DNA of 13,838 nt from JAWLFY01 sp964462125 (GTDB lineage: Bacteria; Planctomycetota; Planctomycetia; Pirellulales; Pirellulaceae). Within the stretch, counting starts at the first letter, position 1, and each line of letters opens with the position of its first letter. Positions 13,320-13,838 of the stretch are shown here, piece by piece. The notes under the pieces are model-generated. The model searched no databases, was not told the DNA's origin, and saw nothing but the letters and a program-made list of their open reading frames with translations. Where the stretch lies: the NCBI GenBank assembly GCA_964462125.1, contig CAYWXT010000145.1, positions 1-13,838 on the forward strand, read 5' to 3'. Position numbers and translations under genes: made by a program.

Positions 13320-13838
13320 ATGATTACCGAGCCCTCGATCATTCTCTCCGGCACCGATGCTGACTTGCCACCCAAGCTCCCGACAGGGCTGGACCGTTAC
13401 GCGGGACTGCGTGAAATGGCGCGGGGGGGAAGCTCGGTTCTGCGTTCGGGTCTGGACACCGTCATCGGCCGGATGGTCGCGATCAAATCGCTGCTTCCCG
13501 AGGCCAAGGGGGACCGCCGCGAGCGGCGGCGGCTGCTGCGGGAGGCGCGGGTCACGGCCCAACTTCAGCACCCCAATACCGTCCCGGTGTACGACATCGG
13601 GGACGACCTCGCCCAAGGGGTGTACTTCGTCATGAAGCGGATCTCGGGCGAAAACTTCTTCGAGGTTTTGAAACGGATTGCCCGCGGAGACGAGGCCACG
13701 GCGGAGGCATTTCCGGTCAAGCGGCGGCTGGAGATCGTCGCCGACGCCTGCCAAGCCCTCGCCTATGCCCACGCCCGGGGCGTGATCCACCGAGACGTCA
13801 AGCCTGAGAATATCTGGGTCGGAAATTTTGGCGAAGTC
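13320..13838 (+). CDS. Serine/threonine protein kinase, N-terminal part (runs off window)
   Basis: 173 codons, open to the last base. A Hanks-type (PknB-like) kinase domain starts at about residue 28: Gly-rich loop region REMARGGSSVLRSG (31-44), VAIK with the ATP-positioning Lys56, Glu75 in the helix LLREARVTAQL, and the catalytic loop IHRDVKPEN (156-164) with Asp159, Lys161 and Asn164. All catalytic residues visible so far are intact; the DFG motif would follow beyond the window. The Gly-rich loop is atypical, lacking a clean GxGxxG. An insertion between VLKRIARGDEATAEAFPVKR and the catalytic loop is somewhat long. Planctomycete kinases of this type often continue into long sensor or repeat regions, which cannot be judged here. 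The gene lies 91 bases after the M50 protease gene on the same strand. Confidence 0.95.
   Translation, partial: MITEPSIILSGTDADLPPKLPTGLDRYAGLREMARGGSSVLRSGLDTVIGRMVAIKSLLPEAKGDRRERRRLLREARVTAQLQHPNTVPVYDIGDDLAQGVYFVMKRISGENFFEVLKRIARGDEATAEAFPVKRRLEIVADACQALAYAHARGVIHRDVKPENIWVGNFGEV

Overview
The window looks like a chromosomal segment of a planctomycete, most likely of the Rhodopirellula/Pirellula type. This is inferred from gene style and not from a marker gene. The signs are a high-GC background, a Tat-exported Gfo/Idh/MocA oxidoreductase, a Pkn-type Ser/Thr kinase, an HtrA protease, an M50 protease with CBS domains, a large exported protein of no recognised family, few Shine-Dalgarno sites, and housekeeping genes scattered without clear operons.

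Layout. 1-3375 (minus) is the first 1125 residues of a large exported modular protein whose C-terminus lies outside the window. 3586-4317 (minus) is hisA, and 4442-4687 (minus) is a small membrane-anchored acidic protein. A 450-base divergent gap then holds a five-unit 17-bp tandem array, which leads into a plus-strand pair: a CsbD-like stress protein (5159-5362) and an exported PRC-barrel protein (5414-6010). A perfect hairpin at 6040-6074 separates that pair from the convergent HtrA-type protease (6112-7506, minus). A compact structured element (about 7607-7698) lies between htrA and a plus-strand fusion of pyrimidine-nucleoside phosphorylase with cytidine deaminase (7741-9462). Two REP-like units follow, then the Gfo/Idh/MocA oxidoreductase (9657-10946), a convergent two-domain GNAT acetyltransferase (11020-11958, minus), a divergent M50 site-2-type protease with CBS domains (12038-13228), and the start of a Ser/Thr kinase (13320 to the end).

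How the genes work together. Most neighbours are functionally unrelated. The clearest functional units are the fused phosphorylase-deaminase, which carries two consecutive steps of pyrimidine nucleoside salvage in one chain, and the csbD/PRC pair, which looks like a two-gene stress module and has lower GC than its surroundings. HtrA, the M50 protease, the PRC-barrel protein and the kinase would all suit envelope-stress or signalling roles, but nothing in the sequence links them to one another.

The most distinctive feature at the DNA level is short near-perfect tandem duplication. Units of 15-18 bp occur at six places, in coding linkers (always a multiple of three) and in intergenic DNA. I found no CRISPR array, tRNA, rRNA, transposase or prophage gene. 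No previously undescribed multi-gene system is convincingly present. The best candidates for novelty are the enzyme fusion, the large exported protein and the repeats.
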